Part shown: one piece after another, positions 8,623-16,860 of the stretch
Position numbering within the stretch: position 1 is the first letter of the stretch
How the letters are laid out: every line of letters starts with the position of its first letter
DNA from: Comamonadaceae bacterium
Lineage (GTDB): Bacteria > Pseudomonadota > Gammaproteobacteria > Burkholderiales > Burkholderiaceae_C
Length of the DNA: 64,000 nt
Reading direction: 5' to 3'
Assembly: GCA_947455145.1 (NCBI GenBank)
Contig: CANGME010000005.1
Location: 124,001-188,000, forward strand
Position numbers and translations under genes: made by a program
The notes under the pieces: model-generated
The model's input: only the letters and a program-made list of their open reading frames with translations
What the model was told of the DNA's origin: nothing
Databases searched by the model: none

Positions 8623-10701
8623 ATGCAGCAAGAAAATTCTCTTCATATCCTCTCGAAAATGATTGAGGATTTGCGGGACTACCAAACAGACCTCAAAGCT
8701 CAAAATACGGGCTTGATCTACAGCCGAATAGCCGCAGAAAGCGCCTTGGATCGGTTTGAATCGCTTTTCTCCAATGTTCCTCTTCCCCTGATGGTTGTGG
8801 ACGAGACTGGCATGGTGATCCAAAGTAATGCGATGGCCTTGAGACTGTTTCGACCGACTGAGGAAGACCCTGCGCTTAATTTTTTGTTACCCCTGGTCAA
8901 ATCTAGCCAGACCAAGATCATTGAAATGGCCCTTGCAATTGCGCAGCGAGATGGGCGCAGCCTAAGCAACGAGGTAATTTTCACCAGAGGCACACACGGC
9001 GGATTCACGGGTGATCTCCACATCGCGCGCATTCACTATGGACAAAATGACCAGGCTCACTTCATCTGCGCCATCATTGACCAGAGCCCCTTGCTGGCTG
9101 AGAAGCTTGCTCTAAACGAGCGTCGGCGGGCACTTCAGGCCAGTGCAGCCGCGTTACAGCAGCGCAATGAAGAGTTGCGATTGAGCGAAAATCGTCTTGC
9201 CACCATCATCAACTCTTCTCTTGACGCCATCATTTGTGTAGACAACGATTTGCTGATCCGAGTGTTCAATCCGGCCGCGGCTATTTTGTTTCAATGCCCA
9301 GCCGAACAGGCCTTGGACACTCCTTTGGTTCGATTTTTTCCAGACATTCTAAAAGCCATGACCAATATGCAAGTGGCCAAGCATGCCATGCTGGGCGAAG
9401 TTGTAGGGGAAACAGTGGCGGGGAAAACACTGACACTAGAAGCCAGCATCACTAGAGAGCACCACTCCCAGGGCAGCATCACCACTGTTTTTGCGCGCGA
9501 TCTCACAGCAAAAAAACAAATGGAAGCGCACCGCAATAACTTGGAAATTCAATTGCGGGCATCACAAAAAATGCAAGCTATCGGAACCATGGCTGGTGGC
9601 ATCGCACATGATTTCAACAACATCATAAGTGCTATTTTAGGTAACGTTCAGTTGGCCAAACAAGACGCATCAACCGATTCAATGACTCAAGTTAGCTTGA
9701 TCGAGATCGATCGGGCCGCTCATCGGGCCCGCGATTTAGTGCGCCAGATTTTGACCTTCAGTCGTAACGAGACACCCTTTCGAATCCCCCTTCAGGTTGC
9801 AACCGTTGTGGAGGAAGCGGCCCGATTACTACGTATCACACTACCACCTTCGGCAACCCTGGAAATTCATCTCAAAACAACGCCCTTGGTACTGGCCGAT
9901 GCCACTCAAATTGAGCAAGCACTGCTTAACCTGTGTACCAACGCCATTCATTCATTTGGAAAATACAAGGGCACGGTCAGCGTGTCGTTGGATGCGTGTC
10001 ATCCGCCAGCGCAAGAATGTGCTCGACTCGGAATTTCAACCGGCTCATATGTAACTATCACAGTCAATGACAATGGAAGTGGGATTAGCTCCGAAAAACT
10101 GGAGCGAATTTTCGAACCCTTTTTCACAACAAAGCCAGTAGGCCAAGGTACAGGCTTGGGCTTATCTGTGGTCCATGGCATCATGCAAAACCACCAAGGC
10201 TGCGTGAGCGTCAAAAGCGAACTAAACGTCGGGAGTCAATTTACCCTGTACTTTCCTGTAACCTACCTACAACCGATCCCATCAACACAAGTCGCACAAG
10301 GAAACAACGTATTCTCTGGCTCGGGCAAACATATCATGTATGTCGATGATGATGCTGCCCTTGTTTTCCTGATGGAACGCTCGCTCAAACGCAAGGGCTT
10401 CACAATTACATCTTTCACCGACCCCCAACTTGCAGCAATGGCTTTGAAGGCACGCCCTCATGATTTTGACCTTATGGTGACGGACTACAACATGCCAGGC
10501 TACAGCGGGGTGGAGTTGTTGCGTATAGCCCGCTTAGCCCGCCCTGATCTGCCGGTGGCTCTGGCCTCGGGCTACATCACCCAGGAAATTGAAGACAGCG
10601 CCCTGGCTGAAGGGGCTCGGGCGCTCATCCACAAACCCAACGACATAGAAGAATTTTGCGCCACTGTGCAGCGTTTGCTGCAAAATGAGAAATCACATTG
10701 A
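8623..10701 (+). CDS. PAS-domain hybrid sensor histidine kinase with C-terminal receiver
   Basis: This is a cytoplasmic two-component protein of about 692 residues with no obvious membrane segment. Numbering from the GTG two codons before the ATG: PAS-like domain ~45-155, helical linker ~165-190, second PAS ~190-300, HisKA with the phospho-accepting His at ~331 in GGIAHDFNN, N box NLCTNAIHSF at ~438, G1 VNDNGSGI, F box FEPFFTT and G2 GTGLGLSVVHG, then a receiver domain from ~572 with Asp ~623 in VTDYNMPGYSG. The HDFNN H-box is typical of NtrB-like kinases. No response regulator lies next to it. Its last 17 bp overlap rluA, and the signal is unknown. Confidence 0.88.
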   Translation: MQQENSLHILSKMIEDLRDYQTDLKAQNTGLIYSRIAAESALDRFESLFSNVPLPLMVVDETGMVIQSNAMALRLFRPTEEDPALNFLLPLVKSSQTKIIEMALAIAQRDGRSLSNEVIFTRGTHGGFTGDLHIARIHYGQNDQAHFICAIIDQSPLLAEKLALNERRRALQASAAALQQRNEELRLSENRLATIINSSLDAIICVDNDLLIRVFNPAAAILFQCPAEQALDTPLVRFFPDILKAMTNMQVAKHAMLGEVVGETVAGKTLTLEASITREHHSQGSITTVFARDLTAKKQMEAHRNNLEIQLRASQKMQAIGTMAGGIAHDFNNIISAILGNVQLAKQDASTDSMTQVSLIEIDRAAHRARDLVRQILTFSRNETPFRIPLQVATVVEEAARLLRITLPPSATLEIHLKTTPLVLADATQIEQALLNLCTNAIHSFGKYKGTVSVSLDACHPPAQECARLGISTGSYVTITVNDNGSGISSEKLERIFEPFFTTKPVGQGTGLGLSVVHGIMQNHQGCVSVKSELNVGSQFTLYFPVTYLQPIPSTQVAQGNNVFSGSGKHIMYVDDDAALVFLMERSLKRKGFTITSFTDPQLAAMALKARPHDFDLMVTDYNMPGYSGVELLRIARLARPDLPVALASGYITQEIEDSALAEGARALIHKPNDIEEFCATVQRLLQNEKSH

Positions 10702-11392
10702 AATTGCATCACCCGATGCCACTGACTTGCCTTACATCGATCCGCTAGACATCCGGGTTTTATATAAGGACGACTCGCTCTTGGTGACACTCAAACCGGC
10801 TGGGTTATTGTCAGTGCCCGGGCGCGGCCCAGACAAGCAAGACTGCCTGAGCGCCCGGATTCAACGCAATTTCCCTGATGCCCTCGTCGTTCATCGGCTG
10901 GACATGGCCACGTCAGGCCTGATGCTGATGGCCCGGAGCCCACAATCTCAACGCTATTTGCAACAAGCCTTATCCAGTCGATTAATTGAAAAGCACTATG
11001 TGGCGATCGTCGATGGCCTATTGCAGCCACCCGCCGACGATTGGGGACTCATTGATCTGCCCATCGGAGCGGATTGGAACCAACGCCCGCTACGCCAAGT
11101 GGACCCGGTGAATGGCAAACCGAGTCAAACCCGCTGGCGAGTTCTCGACCAAATGCGCCAGTCAGCTGGTGGGTTTACGACCCGCGTTGAACTGGTGCCA
11201 ATTACCGGCCGAACCCACCAACTTCGGCTTCATATGCAGGCGCTGGGCCACCCCATCTTGGGTGATGCGCTTTACGCCACTGGGGCGGCTCTAGCCAAAT
11301 CACCCCGCCTGCTTCTGCACGCCAGCACGCTCAAGTTGGCGCATCCACGGACTGCTGAACCCCTCTACTTCACCTGCCCACCTGAGTTCTGA
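10685..11392 (+). CDS. rluA: RluA-type pseudouridine synthase
   Basis: The 235-residue protein contains VVHRLDMATSGLMLMARS, the RluA signature with the catalytic Asp, plus ITGRTHQLRLHMQALGHPILGD. Length and sequence follow E. coli RluA closely (for example GLLSVPGR near the N terminus and PRLLLHA near the end), an enzyme that makes pseudouridine at 23S rRNA position 746 and tRNA position 32. There is no S4 domain. The ATG at 10685 lies inside the end of the histidine-kinase gene, so expression may depend partly on that upstream frame. Confidence 0.88.
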   Translation: MRNHIEIASPDATDLPYIDPLDIRVLYKDDSLLVTLKPAGLLSVPGRGPDKQDCLSARIQRNFPDALVVHRLDMATSGLMLMARSPQSQRYLQQALSSRLIEKHYVAIVDGLLQPPADDWGLIDLPIGADWNQRPLRQVDPVNGKPSQTRWRVLDQMRQSAGGFTTRVELVPITGRTHQLRLHMQALGHPILGDALYATGAALAKSPRLLLHASTLKLAHPRTAEPLYFTCPPEF

Positions 11393-11444
11393 GCCAGATC
11401 GACAAGCTTGGGCTTTAACGCGCCACATGAACAATCGCTTTTGA

Positions 11445-11458
11445 TTGATCTATGTCAT
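11445..11458 (+). promoter_or_regulatory. Possible FNR/Anr-type site with class II promoter upstream of the yqjD-like gene
   Basis: TTGATCTATGTCAT matches the FNR consensus TTGAT-N4-ATCAA at 8 of 10 defined positions. A -10-like TATGCT at 11481-11486 falls exactly where a class II FNR promoter (site centred at -41.5) would put it, giving a start near 11493, 36 bases before the ATG. The right half-site is weak. Confidence 0.45.
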
Positions 11459-11528
11459 AGAAGGCAACCCCAATCAGACCTATGCTTGAAAGCGAAATTA
11501 TTCACTATTCCTTTTGAAAGGGGACACC

Positions 11529-11840
11529 ATGTCTGAAATGACTGAAGCTCAAAAAGATAAATTTATTCATGACCTCAAACTCGTCATTTCGGATAGCGAA
11601 GAGTTGCTTCGAATGACTGCTGAGCAGGCGGGTGAGAGTGCTTCCGAATTGCGAGGGCGGATCCAAAGCCGCTTAAGGGAAGCCAAAGACAGTCTGGTGC
11701 AGATTCAGGACATTGCTGTGACCAAAGCCAAAGCTGCTGGCCGCGCGGCCGACGAATATGTTCACGAAAATCCATGGAAATCGGTGAGCGCGGTCGCAGG
11801 TGTCGCACTGCTCATTGGTTGGTTAATGGGACGTCGCTAA
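11529..11840 (+). CDS. DUF883 (ElaB/YqjD/YgaM-like) membrane-anchored protein
   Basis: The 103-residue protein has an amphipathic, charged helical body (FIHDLKLVISDSEELLRMTAEQAGESASELRGRI) and a C-terminal hydrophobic anchor VSAVAGVALLIGWLMGRR, preceded by the family motif DEYVHENPWKS. E. coli homologues are stationary-phase inner-membrane proteins that associate with ribosomes. The ATG at 11529 follows GAAAGGGGACACC, a good ribosome site. It leads a three-gene set with the YqjE- and YqjK-like genes, with spacings of about 10 bp. Confidence 0.88.
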   Translation: MSEMTEAQKDKFIHDLKLVISDSEELLRMTAEQAGESASELRGRIQSRLREAKDSLVQIQDIAVTKAKAAGRAADEYVHENPWKSVSAVAGVALLIGWLMGRR

Positions 11841-11849
11841 ACCGCCCCT

Positions 11850-12236
11850 ATGAGCCCGCCTCCCTCCTCGCCCGGACTTTTCGCATCGCTGCGCAAGTTG
11901 CTGTCGACAACGTTGGAGATTGCCCAGGTTCGTTTGGCTCTGCTTGCCACTGAGTTTGAGCGTGAAAAGCTGCGGATTTTTGATGCAGTGCTCTGGTTGG
12001 GCCTTTCCATGCTCTTTCTGGGCGTGGGTGTATTGCTGGCTTCTGGCTTTCTTGTCATGCTGTTTTGGGATAGTCATCGGCTGGCGACCTTAGGGGTTTT
12101 AGCTGGTTTGTATTTGGGAGGTGGAATCTGCTTGCTTTGGATAGCTCGGCGACGCCTGCAGAGTCCTGGCGGCATGCTTGAGTCCAGCCTGTCTGAACTT
12201 GAACGTGACCGCGCTCACCTTGACGTAGTCAAGTAA
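11850..12236 (+). CDS. YqjE-like / phage-holin-like (Holin-X) membrane protein
   Basis: The 128-residue protein starts with a helical SLRKLLSTTLEIAQVRLALLATEFEREKLR segment, followed by two transmembrane helices (~45-72 and ~80-100) and a short charged tail. This is the layout of YqjE, annotated as a putative Actinobacteriota holin-X family protein. It sits between the DUF883 and YqjK-like genes, the same order as E. coli yqjDEK, so a joint role at the inner membrane is likely; no lytic function is implied. Confidence 0.8.
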   Translation: MSPPPSSPGLFASLRKLLSTTLEIAQVRLALLATEFEREKLRIFDAVLWLGLSMLFLGVGVLLASGFLVMLFWDSHRLATLGVLAGLYLGGGICLLWIARRRLQSPGGMLESSLSELERDRAHLDVVK

Positions 12237-12248
12237 CAAGGTCGTGTA

Positions 12249-12536
12249 ATGCGCTCCCGACACGAATCACTGGCCAAGCGCCAACAGGCGTTGCTTAGGC
12301 GTAGCGCCCTGCTGCGCTTTGAGTTGGGTCAGCAAGGCAAGTCTCTGCAATCGACGCTCGGCATCGCCGATCAAGCTTACTGCGTCTTGCAGTGGTTACG
12401 TGCTAACCCTCAATGGCCTATGGCAGGTTTGCTCATGCTAACTCTGACACGATCCAGGCGAATGCTGGGCTGGATGCCTCGGTTGTGGTGGGGCTGGGGT
12501 CTGTTCAAAAAGGTTCGAAGGCTTTGGGCCGCTTGA
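12249..12536 (+). CDS. YqjK-like protein
   Basis: A 95-residue basic protein starting SRHESLAKRQQALLRRSALLRFELGQQGKSLQ, with a moderately hydrophobic C-terminal third (GLLMLTLTRSRRMLGWMPRLWWGWGLFKKVRR). Size, charge pattern and position behind YqjD- and YqjE-like genes match the YqjK family. Function is unknown. The gene ends 45 bp before the convergent uspA. Confidence 0.7.
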   Translation: MRSRHESLAKRQQALLRRSALLRFELGQQGKSLQSTLGIADQAYCVLQWLRANPQWPMAGLLMLTLTRSRRMLGWMPRLWWGWGLFKKVRRLWAA

Positions 12537-12581
12537 GAGCAATCTCAGGGTTGTCGTTTACCTTGGGTCTGGCCGCCGAGG

Positions 12582-13019
12582 TCACTCCCGAATCACCAGA
12601 ATCGGCAAATGAGCGTGCGACAACACACGCTGCGTGACGCTGCCCAACATCAACTTTTCCAGTCCATGGCGACCATGCGAACCCATGACAATCAAATCAG
12701 CACCTGTTTTTGCGGCTGAATCGAGAATACCGCGCCAAGTGGCATGAGCCTCAACCACCGAGGTCTGAACCCGCACGCCTGCTTGCTGGAGAGACTGTTT
12801 CGCCGCATTGAGCGCGACGCTGGCTTCGGCATCAGCAGCGTTCAGGTACTCGGCCTGTCCGTAGGCAAAATCGCTGCCCAAGCCAGTAAAGGGGTACGGG
12901 TCAATCACATAGATCACCGTCACGTCGCTACCAAATGTCGCGGCCAGGGTTGCTGCTTTTTCCACAGCTTTCTGCGAGGTCGACGACCCGTCAACGGGAA
13001 TCAGAATGTGCTTGAACAT
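12582..13019 (-). CDS. Universal stress protein UspA family
   Basis: The 145-residue single-domain protein starts MFKHILIPVDGSSTSQKAVEKA and carries the ATP-binding pattern G-2X-G-9X-GS in GSHGRHGLEKLMLGSVT. It therefore belongs to the ATP-binding Usp group. In Burkholderiales such proteins often rise under low oxygen or nutrient stress. It converges on the yqjK-like gene. An AGGTC element lies just upstream of the ATG. Confidence 0.9.
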   Translation of the reverse strand: MFKHILIPVDGSSTSQKAVEKAATLAATFGSDVTVIYVIDPYPFTGLGSDFAYGQAEYLNAADAEASVALNAAKQSLQQAGVRVQTSVVEAHATWRGILDSAAKTGADLIVMGSHGRHGLEKLMLGSVTQRVLSHAHLPILVIRE

Positions 13020-13104
13020 AAAAGACCTCCTAATAAAACAACAACAGGACTGTCATGCGACCCGCGATGGCCCCAAAACCTGACGCCCTACTGTGTCGCA
13101 AATG

Positions 13105-13884
13105 TCATCTGGGTACCTTGACAGGGATCAACTCAGACGTCTTTCCTGCGTCCCCCTGAAAACCACCTGCTCGCAGGGTGATCACCAGCGTGTCGCGGTA
13201 GCCTTGCTCGGCAAGCGGTTGAATGGGGGTAGATTCATGGATCACTCGCTCATCATCGAGTAGCAGCATCGACCAGGGCTCGGTCAATGTAAAGCGCTGG
13301 CCATGTGGGCCGTCGGCTTCAAACACCCGCGTCTCTGCGCCTTTGATGCCGTGGCGTTCCACCAAAAACACAGCTACAAGATCCACACCGTCGCGGTGCG
13401 CACCCTCAGGCGTAGGGCGGCCAATGCCGTCGGTGGTGTCGATGCGGAACTGGTGCGCCTCGACGAACCAGGGCGCTTGACCCTTCAGCGCCGTACTCAC
13501 CGCACCCAGCCATTGCAGCAACTGCGTCCAAGCCACCTGCTGCACCATGGCGGGCGACAGGGGCTCGAACCAGCGCTCCATACCGCCGTGCAAGGCGTTG
13601 TACTCCAACGGCTGCCAGTGGGCGCGGTGCGGCACTTGCGTGACTTGCTCGCCCACGACTTCAAAACAGGAATGACGGCGACGCCGGTATCGCCCCCCGT
13701 CCTTGAGGTGCGCATCGGGCGGGAGGTCGTTCCAAAAATCTTGCAAACCTTGCAGCTCGGCCAAACTGCATCCAGCGAGCTGAGCCACGCTGGCGGCGCT
13801 CAAGACCGCATAGCCCTGCTGGCGCAGCCTTGCGTTCAGCTGTGCAGGGGGAACAAGTTCAGGGGAAAGCAGCAATCCGGTCAT
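13105..13884 (-). CDS. 2OG-Fe(II) dioxygenase family protein (PF10014-like)
   Basis: The 259-residue protein has an iron facial triad candidate HRDGVDLV (His-x-Asp) and a distal His in RVIHESTPIQP, followed by an Arg (GYRDTLVITLR) expected to bind 2-oxoglutarate. N-terminal RRRRHSCFEV and the PTPEGAHRDG stretch match the 2OG-Fe dioxygenase family that includes bacterial amino-acid hydroxylases such as L-isoleucine dioxygenase. The natural substrate cannot be told from sequence. It is the last gene of a close minus-strand unit, 24 bp after the core MetE-type gene, so an amino acid or sulfur metabolite is a reasonable guess. Confidence 0.8.
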   Translation of the reverse strand: MTGLLLSPELVPPAQLNARLRQQGYAVLSAASVAQLAGCSLAELQGLQDFWNDLPPDAHLKDGGRYRRRRHSCFEVVGEQVTQVPHRAHWQPLEYNALHGGMERWFEPLSPAMVQQVAWTQLLQWLGAVSTALKGQAPWFVEAHQFRIDTTDGIGRPTPEGAHRDGVDLVAVFLVERHGIKGAETRVFEADGPHGQRFTLTEPWSMLLLDDERVIHESTPIQPLAEQGYRDTLVITLRAGGFQGDAGKTSELIPVKVPR

Positions 13885-13908
13885 CGTGTCAGTTCAAACG
13901 CTTTCAGT

Positions 13909-14937
13909 TCAAGCTTTTTGTGCATAGCGCTGGCGGGCCAGTGCCGCACCCTGGGCCAGGGCTTCGAGCTTGCGCCGGGCGATCTCGCGGTCCATCGGGG
14001 CCATGCCGCAGTTGGTGCAAGGGAAGATGCGGTTAAAGGGCACGTACTCCAGGGCTTTGCCAATGGTGTCAGCGACCTGCTCAGGGGTTTCCACCGTATC
14101 GCTGGCCACGTCAATCACCCCCACCATCACGTCTTTGCCTTCGAGCAACTTCATCAAGTGCGGCGGCACGTGCGAGTGGTAGCACTCCAGGCTCACTTGC
14201 TGAATGCTGCTTTTGGCCAAGGCCGGGAACACGGTCTCGTACTGGCGCCACTCGTCGCCGAGTTTTTCTTTCCAATCGTCGTTGGCCTTGATGCCGTAGC
14301 CGTAGCAAATGTGCACGGCGGTGGTGCAAGTCAAGCCCTGCGCGGCGCGCTCCACGGCCTTCACACCCCAGTCAGCGGCGTCTTTCATGTACACATTGAA
14401 GGCGGGTTCGTCAAACTGGATGATGTCCACACCGTCGGCTTGCAAGGCCAGGGCTTCTTGGTTCAGCAACTCGGCAAAGGCCATGGCCAGCTTGATTTTG
14501 TCGCCGTAAAAATTATCCGCCACGGTGTCCACGATGGTCATGGGGCCGGGCAGGGTGAACTTGATTTTTTTGGTGGTGTGGGCGCGCAAAAATTGCGCCT
14601 CCATCGCGTGCACGCGGCCCTTGAGCTTGAGCGCGGCCACCACCTGCGGCACCATGGCGTCGTAGCGGTTGTCGCGGATGCCCATCTTGACCTTGTGCTC
14701 GAAGTCGATGCCTTCGACCTGCTCCAAAAAGCCGTGCACAAAATGCTGGCGCGACTGCTCGCCGTCACCAATGATGTCCACACCCGCGTCCTCTTGCGCC
14801 TTGATCCACAAGAGCGTGGCGTCTTTTTTGGCCTGAGTCAGCTCAAGCCCTTCGACCTTCCACTGAGGCCAGAGTTTTTGAGTTTCGGCGAGCCAAGACG
14901 GTTTAGGCAGGCTGCCAGCGATAGCGGTTTCGAACAT
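13909..14937 (-). CDS. Core MetE-type (vitamin-B12-independent) methionine synthase-like methyltransferase
   Basis: At 342 residues this matches only the C-terminal catalytic barrel of MetE; the N-terminal half that binds methyl-tetrahydrofolate polyglutamate is absent. Zinc ligands are visible: His209 and Cys211 (AVHICYG), Glu251 (SLECYHSH) and Cys307 or Cys310 (FPCTNCGM). The homocysteine pocket segment FDEPAFN is present. The family should methylate homocysteine or a similar thiol using a donor other than folate polyglutamate. The start at 14937 gives MFETAIAGSLPKP, the canonical beginning. Neighbours are a flavin monooxygenase (40 bp upstream) and a 2OG dioxygenase (24 bp downstream), so the unit may process a methylated sulfur compound. 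Confidence 0.85.
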   Translation of the reverse strand: MFETAIAGSLPKPSWLAETQKLWPQWKVEGLELTQAKKDATLLWIKAQEDAGVDIIGDGEQSRQHFVHGFLEQVEGIDFEHKVKMGIRDNRYDAMVPQVVAALKLKGRVHAMEAQFLRAHTTKKIKFTLPGPMTIVDTVADNFYGDKIKLAMAFAELLNQEALALQADGVDIIQFDEPAFNVYMKDAADWGVKAVERAAQGLTCTTAVHICYGYGIKANDDWKEKLGDEWRQYETVFPALAKSSIQQVSLECYHSHVPPHLMKLLEGKDVMVGVIDVASDTVETPEQVADTIGKALEYVPFNRIFPCTNCGMAPMDREIARRKLEALAQGAALARQRYAQKA

Positions 14938-14977
14938 GAGGGTCCTTGAATTCGGTGATCGGGATGAAATTAGCCCG

Positions 14978-15982
14978 CTATTGTCGCAAATCAAAGGCTT
15001 GCGCCAGCAGCTCGTAAGACCGGCGGCGCACCTGCGGCTCACTGGCCCAGGTGATGATGACCAGCTCGTCAAGCGCCAGCGACTCGGCCAGGGTGCGCAG
15101 CCGCTGGGCCACCTCGGCCCCGCTACCCACCAAGGCATTGCGCCGCAAGCGCTCCAGCCCAGGCAGCTCTGCCGGGCTGTACTCGCGCAGGGCCTCATCG
15201 GCGTGCAAGATCGGGCCGAGCTGGCCGATGTTGCGGTCCATGCGCCAGCGCTCGCGGCTGCGAAAGTGGTGCCACGCTTCCTCAGACGTATCAGCCGCCA
15301 AGGCCCAAACGCACAGAGTGGCGTGCGGGCGTGGCTGCTGCGCTGTGGCTTGAAAGTTGTGGCGGTAGAGACTCAACGCTTCGGACGCGCCTTGCCCGTC
15401 GGTGATGAAGTAGGCAAAAGCGTAGGGCAGGCCGTAGTGCGCGGCGAGCTGCGCGCCGTAGTTGGAGCTGCCCAGCATCCACAACGTGGGCGCGGTTGGC
15501 CCGGTGGGGCAGGCATCCACCCCGTGGCCGGGGTGACCCTGCGGCAAGCCGCTGCCCGTGACCCAGGCCTGCAACTCCAGCACTTGTCGTGGGAAATCTT
15601 CAGACGCATTCGCGTCCGGGTTGAGCAACTGAGAGGTGCGGTAGTCGCTGCCCGGTGCACGGCCCACGCCCAGGTCAATGCGTCCGGGTGCGAGTGCGTC
15701 CAGCACGCGAAACTGCTCGGCTACCTTGAGCGGTGCGTAGTGCGGCAGCATCACGCCTGCGCTGCCAATGCGGATGCGTGTGGTGCGCGCGGCCACGGCC
15801 GCCATCAACACCTCGGGCGCACTGCCGACGATGCTGGGGTGGCTGTGGTGTTCGCTCAGCCAAAAGCGGTGGTAGCCCAGCGCCTCGGCGTGTTCGGCCA
15901 GGGCCAGAGTGTCGCGAATGGCGTCGCTCTGAGGGCGACCGGCAACGGCCACGGATTGGTCGAGTACAGAGAGTTTGATCAT
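14978..15982 (-). CDS. Luciferase-like (LLM class) flavin-dependent oxidoreductase
   Basis: The 334-residue protein has the group-1 bacterial-luciferase-like pattern: IKLSVLDQSVAV near the start, FWLSEHHSHPSIVGSAPEVL, RIRIGSAGVMLPHYAPLKVAEQF and LDALAPGRIDLGVGRAPGSD. It would use reduced FMN and O2, or F420-like cofactors, on an unknown substrate. The ATG at 15982 follows the channel gene stop by two bases; a TTG two codons upstream is also possible. Close packing with the core MetE-type gene suggests shared expression. Confidence 0.87.
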   Translation of the reverse strand: MIKLSVLDQSVAVAGRPQSDAIRDTLALAEHAEALGYHRFWLSEHHSHPSIVGSAPEVLMAAVAARTTRIRIGSAGVMLPHYAPLKVAEQFRVLDALAPGRIDLGVGRAPGSDYRTSQLLNPDANASEDFPRQVLELQAWVTGSGLPQGHPGHGVDACPTGPTAPTLWMLGSSNYGAQLAAHYGLPYAFAYFITDGQGASEALSLYRHNFQATAQQPRPHATLCVWALAADTSEEAWHHFRSRERWRMDRNIGQLGPILHADEALREYSPAELPGLERLRRNALVGSGAEVAQRLRTLAESLALDELVIITWASEPQVRRRSYELLAQAFDLRQ

Positions 15983-15984
15983 CG

Positions 15985-16860
15985 TCAAAGAGGTTTTAAT
16001 CTGGGTGCTGCGGGTGAATCAGTGAGGTAACCCGGCAGATGTGCACCGCAATGAGAACAAAAATTAGCCTCGGGTGAATGCCCCTCTGTCAGACACTCAT
16101 GACAAGTTCTGGTGGTGGGTGGGTGCGCTGTGCGTTGTGCAGATATCTCGGCAGTCAAAATGCCCGTCGGTACCGCCAGAGTTCCCCACCCGACCAGCAT
16201 CATTATCGATGCAATCATTCTTCCGAGATCACTTTTGGGAGTGATGTCACCGAACCCCACAGTCGTCATTGTTGTAATGGCCCAATAAACTGAAATGGGG
16301 ACACTGGTAAAGCCATTGACTGGCCCCTCGACGATGTACATGATCGTGCCCATAACCAACACAATCATCATGACGGCTGTCAGGAACACCATGATCTTGC
16401 GTCTGCTGGCGATCAGGGCGCGGCCCAGGCCTTGATACTCATTCACGTAGGCGGTCAGTCGGAATATTCGAAACGCTCGGAACAAACGCAAAACTCGAAT
16501 GTCTACCAATGCGTAGATCTCGGGATATACGAGTGCCAGATAGGTCGGAAGAATTGCCAGCAAATCGACCAATCCATAGAAGCTCACCATATAGCGCAGA
16601 GGATGACGGACACAAACGATTCGGGTAAGGTATTCCAGCGTAAAAAGAGCGGTCAGCGACCACTCCAGCCAGAAAAAAACAGTTGCGTGACGGGAGTGGA
16701 TGGCGTCCACACTGTCGACTGCGATCACCACGATGCTGAACAGGATGGCCGCAAGCAAGGCATGATCGAATCGCCTCCCCCAACGGGTGTCGGACTCGAA
16801 GATGATGGTGTAGAGCCTCAATCGCCACCCTTCGAGCGGCTTGCCAAGGTCAAATTTCAT
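15985..16860 (-). CDS. Voltage-gated potassium channel with C-terminal zinc ribbon
   Basis: The 291-residue protein has six predicted membrane helices, an S4-like arginine-rich segment DIRVLRLFRAFRIFRL (~120-135) and the K+ selectivity filter TVGFGD at ~200-205 between S5 and S6. After S6 a cytoplasmic tail carries C253/C256 and C268/C271 (CHEC, CSHC), a zinc-ribbon-like knuckle. Its ATG overlaps the acyl-CoA synthetase stop by 4 bp and its stop is 2 bp before the monooxygenase, so it is embedded in a metabolic unit, which is odd for a channel. Confidence 0.88.
   Translation of the reverse strand: MKFDLGKPLEGWRLRLYTIIFESDTRWGRRFDHALLAAILFSIVVIAVDSVDAIHSRHATVFFWLEWSLTALFTLEYLTRIVCVRHPLRYMVSFYGLVDLLAILPTYLALVYPEIYALVDIRVLRLFRAFRIFRLTAYVNEYQGLGRALIASRRKIMVFLTAVMMIVLVMGTIMYIVEGPVNGFTSVPISVYWAITTMTTVGFGDITPKSDLGRMIASIMMLVGWGTLAVPTGILTAEISAQRTAHPPTTRTCHECLTEGHSPEANFCSHCGAHLPGYLTDSPAAPRLKPL

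Noticed and set aside
13303-14949. A 548-codon plus-strand frame
   Set aside because: It spans the antisense of two unrelated genes (dioxygenase and core MetE) and is Gly/His-rich, so it is a high-GC shadow.
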